Part shown: piece by piece, positions 44,914 to 52,231 of the stretch
How the letters are laid out: each line of letters starts with the position of its first letter
Position numbering within the stretch: the stretch's first letter is position 1
From: Bacteroidales bacterium
GTDB lineage: Bacteria; Bacteroidota; Bacteroidia; Bacteroidales; UBA932
Assembly: GCA_021371955.1 (NCBI GenBank)
Contig: JAJFVD010000009.1
Coordinates: forward strand, 1-64,000
Direction: 5' to 3'
Length of the DNA stretch: 64,000 nt
The notes under the pieces: model-generated
Told to the model about the DNA's origin: nothing
Seen by the model: only the letters and a program-made list of their open reading frames with translations
The model's database searches: none
Position numbers and translations under genes: made by a program

Positions 44914-45243
44914 ATGATAATTAATCAACAAGAAAAAATATTATTGCTTTTATTGAAAGACGATATTTCTCTAATGTATGACCAAGTAAAAAATGAAATG
45001 AGTAGAGATAACTTTGATACATCAGCTCGGTCATTAAATGCTAAAAATTTTGTTGATACTATTTTTAATGAACAAAAACAATGTGTTAAAGTAACACTAA
45101 AACAAAATGGCAAAGCTTATTTACAAGAAAACCACAAAGCAAGAAATCCCTTTTTTACCGAGAACCGAAGGTGGGCTATTGGGTTACTAATTCCACTTAT
45201 ATTATTTATTTTGGGTTATATTTTAAAAAGTGTTTTGATTTAA
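44914..45243 (+). CDS. Small tail-anchored protein of unknown function
   Basis: A 109-residue protein, not recognised. Residues 1-72 are soluble and charged, with a possible winged-helix-like ending (KVTLKQNGKAYLQENHK). Residues 87-107 (WAIGLLIPLILFILGYILKSVLI region) form one hydrophobic helix at the C-terminus, so the protein is probably anchored by its tail with the N-terminus in the cytoplasm. It lies in the island between the FISUMP gene and the decayed gene. Confidence 0.55.
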   Translation: MIINQQEKILLLLLKDDISLMYDQVKNEMSRDNFDTSARSLNAKNFVDTIFNEQKQCVKVTLKQNGKAYLQENHKARNPFFTENRRWAIGLLIPLILFILGYILKSVLI

Positions 45244-45250
45244 AAAATGA

Positions 45251-45613
45251 TTAAAATATAAAGGTAAAATTTATGTATTTCAAGATAAATATACATATTC
45301 CGCTACATCGGTATTGTCTTCTGTTGCATGGCAAAATTAGAGTTTAGTATTACTTGGGCAACCTTCTGCATTTATCTCAGGTTATACTTTTCCTTCATTG
45401 GTTTTAAAATTACCTCAATCTGGTATTTCTTTTAAACTAGCTTTTCCTACTGATTTATCGGGAAGAAATCATAGTCCATTTATGGATAAAGTCGAGATAG
45501 AAATTGAAGATGAAAATATTAATGAATATTTAAATAAAGTATTATTTTATGACTATTATAGTTGCGATTTTCTGATAAAACGAGATAAATTTATTAGAAG
45601 AATAGTAAACTAG
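45251..45613 (+). pseudogene. Decayed gene fragment with an in-frame stop
   Basis: One frame reads as plausible protein for about 120 codons but has no ATG start and a TAG at 45338-45340. Before it the frame gives VFQDKYTYSATSVLSSVAWQN; after it SLVLLGQPSAFISGYTFP, then FKLAFPTDLSGRNHSPF and an acidic, Tyr-rich end. I do not recognise the parent family. A short protein from the TTG at 45398 (71 residues) is conceivable but less likely. It is consistent with gene decay inside the island. Confidence 0.4.
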
Positions 45614-45638
45614 TACTATCAGTAATCTTTGAAAATAT

Positions 45639-45668
45639 TTTGCAAATACGGATATTTCCGTATCTTTG
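45639..45668 (+). promoter_or_regulatory. abiE promoter
   Basis: TTTG (45639-45642) and TATCTTTG (45661-45668) with an 18-base spacer match the Bacteroidetes consensus exactly. The antitoxin start codon at 45691 is 22 bases downstream. The longer antitoxin frame beginning at 45640 would start inside this promoter, which is why 45691 is preferred. Confidence 0.85.
45646..45663. promoter_or_regulatory. Inverted-repeat operator in the abiE promoter
   Basis: A perfect 7-base inverted repeat ATACGGA-TATT-TCCGTAT lies between the -33 and -7 elements and runs into the -7 box. AbiEi antitoxins studied in other bacteria bind inverted repeats in their own promoter and repress it, so this is the likely autoregulatory site. 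Binding is inferred. Confidence 0.65.
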
Positions 45669-45690
45669 TGCAATAAATAAAGAATGCCTG

Positions 45691-46458
45691 ATGAAAAAAT
45701 ATCTGGAAGAATTGCATAAACTTAAATTATTTAGGTTAAAAGATATTGTTGTATTATCCGGAAATGAGAGTTCTGCGAAAGATCTCTTACAGAACTATAA
45801 AAAACAAAAATTAGTTTGCCATATAAGGAGAGATTTGTATTCAGTGACAGATTTAGCATCTAAAATACATACTGCTAATAAGTTTGAAATTGCAAGCCAA
45901 ATAACAGATTCTTCCTATTTGTCATATCACTCGGCATTAGAATATCATGGGTTGGCTCAACAAGTATTTTATGATATTTATGTCTCCTCAAATAAAAAGT
46001 TCAACTCTTTTGAGTTTGATGAGATAAACTACCTGTTTTGTAAATCAAAAAATGGTTTTGGAATTACTACTCCTTCTGCAGATTCCTTGATTCATGTTAC
46101 AGACATCGAAAGAACCGTAATTGATTGTATCGACAGAATCGACAGAAGTGGTGGAATAGAAGAATTGGTTAAATGTTTCTCACTCCTGACATTCTTAAAT
46201 GAAGAAAAATTATTAAAATACCTTGATCAATACTCCAAGCAATTTCTATTTCAAAAAGTAGGTTTTATATTACAATACTTCAAAAATGAGACAAAATTAA
46301 GTGAGACAGTTTTTGATTTCTGCAAGAGTAAGATAGGAATGAGTACCCGTTATCTTACAGATCCACAAGAATCGGACACTTATTTTATCGAATGGAAAAT
46401 ATGTGCTCCTGCTAATATCCTATCATTTTTAGAACAAGGAGGTACCGCAAATGTATAG
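45691..46458 (+). CDS. abiEi: AbiEi-family antitoxin / transcriptional regulator
   Basis: A 255-residue protein from MKKYLEELHK. The N-terminus (about 1-75) is a winged-helix DNA-binding domain (FRLKDIVVLSG, then LLQNYKKQKLVCHIRRDLYSV). The rest matches the AbiEi antitoxin layout, with YLSYHSALEYHGLAQQVFYDIYV near 97 and DIERTVIDCIDRIDRSGGIEELVKC near 155. It would repress the operon and counter the toxin encoded next. Its end overlaps the toxin gene by eight bases, typical of the tightly coupled AbiE operon. Confidence 0.88.
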   Translation: MKKYLEELHKLKLFRLKDIVVLSGNESSAKDLLQNYKKQKLVCHIRRDLYSVTDLASKIHTANKFEIASQITDSSYLSYHSALEYHGLAQQVFYDIYVSSNKKFNSFEFDEINYLFCKSKNGFGITTPSADSLIHVTDIERTVIDCIDRIDRSGGIEELVKCFSLLTFLNEEKLLKYLDQYSKQFLFQKVGFILQYFKNETKLSETVFDFCKSKIGMSTRYLTDPQESDTYFIEWKICAPANILSFLEQGGTANV

Positions 46459-47395
46459 TAAAGCTGATATCGATTTATTAGCCTCAAAAAGTGGATTTAT
46501 TCGGGATAATCTAGAGAAGGTTTTGAGACTATGTGAAATTCTTCAATTTATTACAGACAACCCCCTAACAGCCGGGAACCTGGCTTTAAAAGGAGGTACC
46601 GCAATAAATCTTGTGGTTTTTGATCTACCTCGATTATCAGTCGATATTGATTTGGATTTTACAAAAAACTGTAGCAAGGAAGAGATGCTTGAGGCTAGGA
46701 AGAGGATAAACACAGATATCATTAATTATATGAATACTCAGGGATATAACCTAAGCCCATCTACTAAAAATCCTCATACTCTGGATTCATGGGTATTCTA
46801 CTATAGAAATGTAGCCGGAAATAAGGACAATATAAAAATTGAGATAAATTACTCAATGAGGAATCATGTATTGCCAATAATTTTTCATAATGTCAAGCTT
46901 GAAGATATACCAATCTCGGTATCGGTCAGGGTGTTGTCACCTGTCGAACTGTTTGCTTCTAAAATTAAAGCATTAATTGAGAGGACAGCACCAAGAGATC
47001 TTTTTGATGTATACAACATGATTGAAAACAATGTTATACAAGAGAATGATTACCCCCTTTTAAGGAAGATCGTATTATTCTATTTGGCCGTTGGTGGGAA
47101 TAAGCTCCCAACTGAAGAGTACAATTTGGATACTATTGAAAGTATGAATTATTTTCAAATAAAAAGAAAGCTAATTCCGGTTCTCAAAAAAGGAGATCAA
47201 TTCAACTTTGAAAAAGCAAAAGTTGAAGTAAAAGCTTTTATTGCCTCTTTAATGATTTTGAATGAAGAAGAGAGGGAATTTGTTAAAAAGTTCCGTAATA
47301 AAATTTATGAGCCAAATTTTCTGTTTGAAGACAAAGAAATTACTGAGCGAATAATAAATCATCCAATGGCAATTTGGAAATGTACACCTCGGTAG
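46451..47395 (+). CDS. abiEii: AbiEii-family nucleotidyltransferase toxin
   Basis: A 314-residue nucleotidyltransferase of the AbiEii/AbiGii family. It has LKGGTAINL (46-54), the paired acidic residues in LSVDIDLDF (62-70), an SPVELFASKIKALIERTAPRDLFDVYNM segment near 170-197 containing the Lys/Arg/Asp of motifs III-IV, and a helical C-terminus. These toxins block growth by adding nucleotides to RNA (tRNA acceptor ends for MenT relatives) and can abort phage infection. All key motifs look intact, so the toxin is probably active. It is paired with AbiEi in a type IV-like system. Confidence 0.9.
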   Translation: MYSKADIDLLASKSGFIRDNLEKVLRLCEILQFITDNPLTAGNLALKGGTAINLVVFDLPRLSVDIDLDFTKNCSKEEMLEARKRINTDIINYMNTQGYNLSPSTKNPHTLDSWVFYYRNVAGNKDNIKIEINYSMRNHVLPIIFHNVKLEDIPISVSVRVLSPVELFASKIKALIERTAPRDLFDVYNMIENNVIQENDYPLLRKIVLFYLAVGGNKLPTEEYNLDTIESMNYFQIKRKLIPVLKKGDQFNFEKAKVEVKAFIASLMILNEEEREFVKKFRNKIYEPNFLFEDKEITERIINHPMAIWKCTPR

Positions 47396-47413
47396 ATCTA
47401 TGGTATGAAATAT

Positions 47414-47464
47414 TTAGTGCAAGGTGCAAGTATATATCTCTATATTGCTTGCACCTTGCACTAA
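47414..47464. terminator. 17-bp perfect inverted repeat after the abiE operon
   Basis: TTAGTGCAAGGTGCAAG (47414-47430) and its exact reverse complement (47448-47464) are separated by 17 AT-rich bases. Placed 19 bases after the toxin stop codon, it could terminate transcription, although there is no T run. Each arm also repeats GTGCAAG/GTGCAAGG-like units internally, so it may instead be a recombination or protein-binding site. Confidence 0.55.
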
Positions 47465-47658
47465 GCATAATATACTGAATTAAAAAGTTTTGGTAAGTCT
47501 AAAAAGAAGAGTAATTCTGAACCTAGAAAAACACGTTCTTTTAGGTATTGAACCCACGGAAAAAGCGACAATAATCTCTGTGACCAATTCATGACCTATT
47601 GAAATACTGAAATTCTAACACATTTATATTGCATTTGTTATAATGGCTGGTTCATAAT

Positions 47659-47673
47659 CCAGCTGGATCACAA
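47659..47673 (+). repeat. Attachment-site repeat, copy 3 (probable right end of island)
   Basis: CCAGCTGGATCACAA equals tRNA-Lys positions 42620-42634. GGTTC six bases upstream of it is in the same register as the T loop of the tRNA, as expected for a duplicated or recombined tRNA end. Confidence 0.7.
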
Positions 47674-47714
47674 TTAGTAATGACCTATGTCGCAGAAGAA
47701 AGCATAAAAGATAA

Positions 47715-47776
47715 TATATTAGCGTTTATTCGGCTATTCGTATTTAACTGCTATTATATTAGCTTTTATAAGGCTA
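47715..47776. repeat. Pair of 22-bp imperfect direct repeats
   Basis: Two copies of TATATTAGC-x-TTTAT-xx-GGCTA start 40 bases apart (47715 and 47755) and differ at three positions. They lie just outside the right end of the island. Confidence 0.5.
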
Positions 47777-47809
47777 ATAATTCATTTCCGTAATCAAACC
47801 AAATCTGAA

Positions 47810-48799
47810 CTATTTTTTTGTTTTAGTTGGCTTTGAATAATAAATATTGGACATGGAAATATCACAAACTATTTTTTCATCTCGATTATAAAAAGAAAAT
47901 TGCCCCCCTATCTTTGAAGGAAAAATCATATTAAATTTATTAAATACCGTTGAATATTCAACATTTAAGTTGTATTCGGGATAACTGCCCACAGTAAAGA
48001 TTTTAATAATTTCGGCAGAAACCGGATTTTTACTTTTCTTATTTACAAATATAAGGAGTTGTGAAGTCTCTACACCGTTTAACTTGTTATTAACGGCAGG
48101 CCTATTTATCATAAAGACATGATTATCCCCATTTTCTCCCATATATTTAATATGCATTTTTTTGTTCATGGATGCGCCTTTCCACAAAACGATCTCATAA
48201 TGTGCCATCGAATATATCTCCATGCATTTATAAAGCAATTTTGAATAACCTACCGTATCAGAAAGTGCTGTAAAAGAAAAATCATCAACCTTGTTATTCT
48301 TTTTAAAGTCTGGAGATAAAAGTTCGTATTTAAATCCCCCATTTATTTTATGTAGCAATCTATTATTGATCATAATTACAATCTCAAAATCACCAAAAAA
48401 ATGATCAAACCAACTTCCAATAAATGGTGTGTTTACATATTTACTAAATAATTTTTTAGAATTCTCTTTTGACGATGATACTATAATCTCGTTTAAATTC
48501 ACTGATTGTTCAAGAGAAATAGTGTGTGTTTTTGCAACAGAAATTTTGTGTGAATATATAAATGAATTATCCTTTGCACCAACATACTTCACAGATATTG
48601 TATCACCCTTTTTTATTAAAGAATCTGGGATGACAATAACTCCGCACGAATCCGCATCACCATAGTATTTGTTATTAATAAATATGTAAGAATACGGCAA
48701 CGGTTCTTCAAGTGAACTCAAAACTCTCAATTCAAGATTTTGAGAAAGTAAACCCGAATAGATTATTGATAAAATAATAAATAAAATTACCTTTTTCAT
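47810..48799 (-). CDS. Exported protein with carboxypeptidase-regulatory-like N-terminal domain
   Basis: A 329-residue protein with a signal peptide (MKKVILFIILSIIYSGLLS, cut before Q). Residues about 20-115 form a beta-sandwich like the CarboxypepD_reg domain seen at the N-terminus of TonB-dependent receptors, ending in ISLEQSVNLNEIIVSSSKE. The remaining 210 residues are beta-rich and unrecognised. It lacks a TonB barrel. It is the second of two such genes in a row, 28 bases after the first, so they probably act together at the cell envelope. Confidence 0.7.
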   Translation of the reverse strand: MKKVILFIILSIIYSGLLSQNLELRVLSSLEEPLPYSYIFINNKYYGDADSCGVIVIPDSLIKKGDTISVKYVGAKDNSFIYSHKISVAKTHTISLEQSVNLNEIIVSSSKENSKKLFSKYVNTPFIGSWFDHFFGDFEIVIMINNRLLHKINGGFKYELLSPDFKKNNKVDDFSFTALSDTVGYSKLLYKCMEIYSMAHYEIVLWKGASMNKKMHIKYMGENGDNHVFMINRPAVNNKLNGVETSQLLIFVNKKSKNPVSAEIIKIFTVGSYPEYNLNVEYSTVFNKFNMIFPSKIGGQFSFYNRDEKIVCDISMSNIYYSKPTKTKK

Positions 48800-48827
48800 A
48801 TTTTATTTCATTATTAAGATTCGATTT

Positions 48828-49691
48828 TTAGTCCATAAAGGCAGTCGTTTCCAGAAACATACTGACTGCATAATTTTTTTTTGACCAATTATCCATCGCT
48901 TTATCCTTACGGAATACGTTATATCCAGAGATCAATGCTCCAGGCAAAGAGAACCAATTTCGTTGATTATTTAATTCATCTTCTAATAAAGTCAAAGTAA
49001 CAACGAAAGACTCTCTCTTTTGAATGAATATTAAATAAGGCTCCAAGTCTACTCTAAACCATCCTTTTTTTTGGTCTTTAATATCGAAAATGATGTCTTG
49101 GTTTACAATAATATCCTTAGGAAGATCATTTTCAACAGAATAAAAAGTCAATCGGAATTTTACGTTTGAATAATTATTTCTCTTAATAAAAAAGTTTATG
49201 TTATTTACCCTGCAATCATTCTTTGTTTTGAAAAGCATCCCTATCTCTCTGCTTATCCTATCTTTAGAATTCAATTCAGACGAAATAAAAAAAGGACATT
49301 CAAGCATACCTGAACCAACACTATTTCTCCCAATAACAATACTTTTGGTTGGTCGGTTAGTAACTATAACCTCTTCTAATTCATAAGTTGCAGGAACTAT
49401 ATAAATCTTATTTATCACTTTGTTAATGTCAGATATACAGTATTTGATTGTTTTGAATCCAATAGATGAAAAGGTTACACTGTCGGATTCGCTTACATTT
49501 TCGCCTAACTTCAGATAAAATTCGCCATAATTATTCGATACCGTTCCTGTGGCTTTGCTCTCAATTCCAATGCTTACATAAGGCACTATGTCCTTGGTTT
49601 CCGAATTATGCACAATACCGGTAATTGTGCTTTGGGCAAAAACCGACAAATCAAGACTGAGTAACAAAATAAAGAAATAAAGCTTTTTCAT
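48828..49691 (-). CDS. Exported CarboxypepD_reg-like domain protein
   Basis: A 287-residue protein from MKKLYFFILL; an upstream ATG at 49763 would put 24 residues before an obvious signal peptide. After the signal (to about residue 19), residues 20-100 are a carboxypeptidase-regulatory-like domain: STITGIVHNSETKDIVPYVSIGI, GTVSNNYGEFYL and YELEEVIVT. The C-terminal 170 residues are a separate beta-rich domain containing GWFRVDLEPYLIFI, a pattern I associate with uncharacterised Bacteroidetes envelope proteins. Function unknown. Confidence 0.75.
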   Translation of the reverse strand: MKKLYFFILLLSLDLSVFAQSTITGIVHNSETKDIVPYVSIGIESKATGTVSNNYGEFYLKLGENVSESDSVTFSSIGFKTIKYCISDINKVINKIYIVPATYELEEVIVTNRPTKSIVIGRNSVGSGMLECPFFISSELNSKDRISREIGMLFKTKNDCRVNNINFFIKRNNYSNVKFRLTFYSVENDLPKDIIVNQDIIFDIKDQKKGWFRVDLEPYLIFIQKRESFVVTLTLLEDELNNQRNWFSLPGALISGYNVFRKDKAMDNWSKKNYAVSMFLETTAFMD

Positions 49692-49789
49692 TACATTTAT
49701 GGTTATAAGTGATAACTTCCTGATATTGGACACTTCACAGTTATTAATCAACAAATATGCCAAAATGCAATAATCTGCTTAATTAATAA

Positions 49790-51457
49790 TCACCCGAACA
49801 TAATTAAAAGCTGTGCCATTAGAACACGAAGAAACATTGTAAGAGGATAAACCGTAGCATAACTTACCGATGGCAAATCATTGCCTGATGAAGCATTCGA
49901 ATATGCCAGAGCAGGCGGGTCGGTTGTGCTTCCTGAAAGGAGCCCTATTAAGGTAAAATAGTTAAGTTTATAATACCACCTGCCGATTATTCCTACAATG
50001 AGCAGCGGAACCACAGTTATTATTACGCCGTACATAATCCACATTGCTCCCCCGCCGTTTACTATCGTTTCGACAAACCCGCCCCCGGCATCAAGCCCAA
50101 CGCACGCAAGAAACAGCGAAATTCCGACCTCCCGGAGCATTAAGTTTGCACTCATAGTCGTATAAGTAATGAGCCTGAATTTAGGTCCAAAACGGCTCAG
50201 AAGAATAGCAATAATGAGTGGACCTCCGGCAAGCCCAAGCTTTACCGGCTGAGGTATTCCCGGGATAAATATCGGGATGCTCCCGAGAAGTATACCCAAA
50301 GCTATTCCTAAAAAAATCGCGGCAAGATTTGGTTCTCTCAAACGGTGCATTGAATTGCCAAGAACTGTTGCTGCAGCATCTATACTTGCCTGTGTCCCCA
50401 CAATTGTCAGCCTGTCCCCTATCTGAAGTTTCAAATCCGGTTTGGCGACCAGATCAACTCCCGCCCTGTTTATTCTCGTTACGGTTATACCAAAGGCCTT
50501 TCCAAGCCTGAGATTTGAGAGGCTCTTGCCGTTAACCTCTTCCTTTGTTACCAGCACACGGCGCGGGACTACATTTATGTCGTTAATTGCCCAGTCTTCA
50601 TCGGTCATTTCAATCTTCTCACCAATAAACGCCCTGATGGATTCCATGTCCTTTTTTTGCATTATGATAAGAACTCTGTTATCCTTCTCCAAAATTGTTT
50701 CGGCATTTGCAATAACTACATTCCCTGCAGATCTCCAGACCCTCGATATCACAAATGTTTTGCTGAGCAATTTTTTAATCTCTCGTATTCTTGAACCAAA
50801 AAGAGATGGATTGTTAACTGTTATGGCCAGTTTAACAGTTTCTTCCGGATTTTCTTTATCTAGTTCGCTTAACTTATTGATTTCCTTGTTATAGTCGACC
50901 CTGAAAATTGCCTTTATCAATACAATGGACATAATAATGCCCAAAACACCTAGCGGGTATGCTACAGCATATCCTGTAGCGATTGTAGGATCATTTGCTC
51001 CGTTAAGATCGATGAATGTCTGCTGTGCCGCCCCCAAACCAGGAGTATTAGTAATTGCACCGGACATAATGCCGACCATTGTCGATACCGGCAACCCGGT
51101 TATAGCTTTTATTATGAGGGTTGTCGTCACTCCAAGAATGACTATTAACATAGCCAGCATATTAAGTTTGATTCCTCCTTTTTTAAATGACGAGAAAAAG
51201 CCCGGACCAACCTGAAGGCCAATAGAGTAAACAAACAAAATAAGACCAAACTCCTTTACAAAATGCAGAATCTCAGGATTTACCTTAATTCCAAAATGAC
51301 TGAAAGCAATTCCGGCAAATAAGATCCATGTTATTCCAAATGAAATGTTTGCAATTTTTAATTTCGCCAACAGGATGCCGAAAGTGATAACCAAAGCTAA
51401 AACGATGACAGACTGAGCTATGCTCTCAGTAAACAAAAGGTTGTAAATCCATTCCAT
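49790..51457 (-). CDS. AspT/YidE-family putative transporter with two RCK-C domains
   Basis: A 555-residue membrane protein from MEWIYNLLFTES; an upstream ATG at 51487 adds ten residues that homologues lack. It has two membrane halves (about 10-185 and 375-550) related by duplication, each with a glycine-rich signature: GAITNTPGLGAAQQTF in the first, GLLSGSTTDPPALAYSN in the second. Between them lie two TrkA-C (RCK-C) domains (about 205-285 and 290-365). AspT is an aspartate:alanine exchanger; most relatives have no known substrate. It is divergent from mscL. Confidence 0.9.
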   Translation of the reverse strand: MEWIYNLLFTESIAQSVIVLALVITFGILLAKLKIANISFGITWILFAGIAFSHFGIKVNPEILHFVKEFGLILFVYSIGLQVGPGFFSSFKKGGIKLNMLAMLIVILGVTTTLIIKAITGLPVSTMVGIMSGAITNTPGLGAAQQTFIDLNGANDPTIATGYAVAYPLGVLGIIMSIVLIKAIFRVDYNKEINKLSELDKENPEETVKLAITVNNPSLFGSRIREIKKLLSKTFVISRVWRSAGNVVIANAETILEKDNRVLIIMQKKDMESIRAFIGEKIEMTDEDWAINDINVVPRRVLVTKEEVNGKSLSNLRLGKAFGITVTRINRAGVDLVAKPDLKLQIGDRLTIVGTQASIDAAATVLGNSMHRLREPNLAAIFLGIALGILLGSIPIFIPGIPQPVKLGLAGGPLIIAILLSRFGPKFRLITYTTMSANLMLREVGISLFLACVGLDAGGGFVETIVNGGGAMWIMYGVIITVVPLLIVGIIGRWYYKLNYFTLIGLLSGSTTDPPALAYSNASSGNDLPSVSYATVYPLTMFLRVLMAQLLIMFG

Positions 51458-51494
51458 CAAGAAAATAATTTCCCCAAAATTAGTCAATAAATAT

Positions 51495-51502
51495 TATATT
51501 TG
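51495..51502 (+). promoter_or_regulatory. Possible -7 element for mscL
   Basis: TATATTTG fits TAnnTTTG and lies 26 bases before the start codon. No -33 TTTG is found at the right distance. Confidence 0.4.
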
Positions 51503-51528
51503 AGTAAATAATTCTAACCTATATTGTT

Positions 51529-51960
51529 ATGAAAATGATTGATGAGTTTAAACAGTTTGCAATGCGCGGAAATGTCATTGACATGGCTGTCGGTATCATT
51601 ATTGGCGGGGCATTCGGAAAAATAGTGTCATCTGCCGTATCGGATATTGTCATGCCGCCTATTGGCCTGCTTGTAGGAGGTGTAAATTTCACAGACCTTA
51701 AAATCACTCTTAAAGACCAGATAACAGATGCTGCTGGTGCTGTTTTAAATCCTGCGGTAACACTGAATTACGGTAACTTCATACAGGTTACGTTTGATTT
51801 TATAATTATTGCGTTTGCGATTTTCCTGATGATAAAGATGATGAATAATCTTAACCGCAAAAAAGTTGAAGCCCCTTCTGTACCCCCAACCCCTCCTCCC
51901 CCACCTGCTGATATTCAGCTGTTAACCGAAATTCGCGACTTGCTTAAAAAGGAAAAATAG
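51529..51960 (+). CDS. mscL: Large-conductance mechanosensitive channel MscL
   Basis: A 143-residue protein: an N-terminal amphipathic helix ([24 protein letters not shown]), TM1, a periplasmic loop ([14 protein letters not shown], [10 protein letters not shown]), TM2 ([16 protein letters not shown]) and a cytoplasmic end with a proline-rich stretch (PPTPPPPP) and a terminal helix. It releases solutes when turgor rises suddenly. The length is normal. The MKMID start allows the second ATG (51535) as an alternative. Confidence 0.95.
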   Translation: MKMIDEFKQFAMRGNVIDMAVGIIIGGAFGKIVSSAVSDIVMPPIGLLVGGVNFTDLKITLKDQITDAAGAVLNPAVTLNYGNFIQVTFDFIIIAFAIFLMIKMMNNLNRKKVEAPSVPPTPPPPPADIQLLTEIRDLLKKEK

Positions 51961-52002
51961 TATTTCCTTTAAAAAAAACGCATCAGTCTGTATTTTTTTT
52001 AA

Positions 52003-52010
52003 TACTTTTG
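52003..52010 (+). promoter_or_regulatory. -7 element for tRNA-Lys(CUU)
   Basis: TACTTTTG matches TAnnTTTG and sits 13 bases before the tRNA. The -33 element is not evident. Confidence 0.5.
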
Positions 52011-52023
52011 CACCCTCAACAAT

Positions 52024-52096
52024 GGTTCTGTAGCTCAGTTGGTAGAGCACGACACTCTTAATGTTGGGGTCGTGGGTTCGAGACCCACCGGGACCA
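52024..52096 (+). tRNA. tRNA-Lys (anticodon CTT)
   Basis: A 73-base cloverleaf. The acceptor arm GGTTCTG pairs with CGGGACC (G-T pairs); the D arm has AGCTCAGTTGGTAGAGC; the anticodon loop CTCTTAA has anticodon CTT; the T arm GTGGGTTCGAGACCCAC is perfect; the discriminator is A. CCA is not encoded. It reads the AAG codon, complementing the TTT isoacceptor at 42559. Confidence 0.97.
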
Positions 52097-52124
52097 CAAA
52101 CCGGGCTGATGCGCCCAAATAAAG

Positions 52125-52153
52125 GCCTGGCTTAACGCCGGGCTCTTTTATTT
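52125..52153 (+). terminator. Terminator after tRNA-Lys(CUU)
   Basis: Stem GCCTGGC / GCCGGGC (one T-G pair) with a TTAAC loop, followed by TCTTTTATTT, about 30 bases after the tRNA. Confidence 0.75.
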
Positions 52154-52231
52154 ATGTTAATGGCAACAATATTCCCTGAAGATTGTTGAATTAATAATAA
52201 GTAATTGTAAAATTTAAAAAATTATAATCAT

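Larger units (their letters stand above)
42621..47673. mobile_element. Genomic island integrated at tRNA-Lys(UUU), no integrase
   Basis: The stretch of about 5.05 kb starts in the 3' end of the tRNA gene and ends at a 15-base direct repeat of that end (47659-47673). The sequence just before the right repeat also keeps part of the T arm (GGTTC at 47649-47653, in register). Inside are a FISUMP lipoprotein, a small membrane protein, a decayed gene and an AbiE pair, all on the plus strand. The DNA looks more AT-rich than its flanks. No integrase or transposase can be seen, so the element is probably no longer mobile or was moved in trans. The boundaries are inferred from the repeats. Confidence 0.7.
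47465..47809. other. Intergenic right end of the island and flank
   Basis: About 345 bases without a convincing gene. It contains the right attachment repeat at 47659-47673. Beyond it is an imperfect direct repeat of 22 bases (47715-47736 and 47755-47776, 19 of 22 identical, 40 bases apart). The stretch 47475-47600 stays open in one frame for about 35 codons but matches nothing I know. Confidence 0.55.

Noticed and set aside
45640..45690. Longer start for the AbiEi gene (17 extra residues)
   Set aside because: The extra part overlaps the -33/-7 promoter and operator, so it could not be in the transcript.
47475..47600. Possible integrase remnant at the right end of the island
   Set aside because: About 35 codons stay open in one frame, but no tyrosine-recombinase motif (R..HxxR..Y) can be seen.
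42601..47810. CRISPR array in the repeat-bearing accessory region
   Set aside because: The repeats are tRNA-end copies, two irregular units and one 22-bp pair; there is no regular repeat-spacer pattern and no cas gene.
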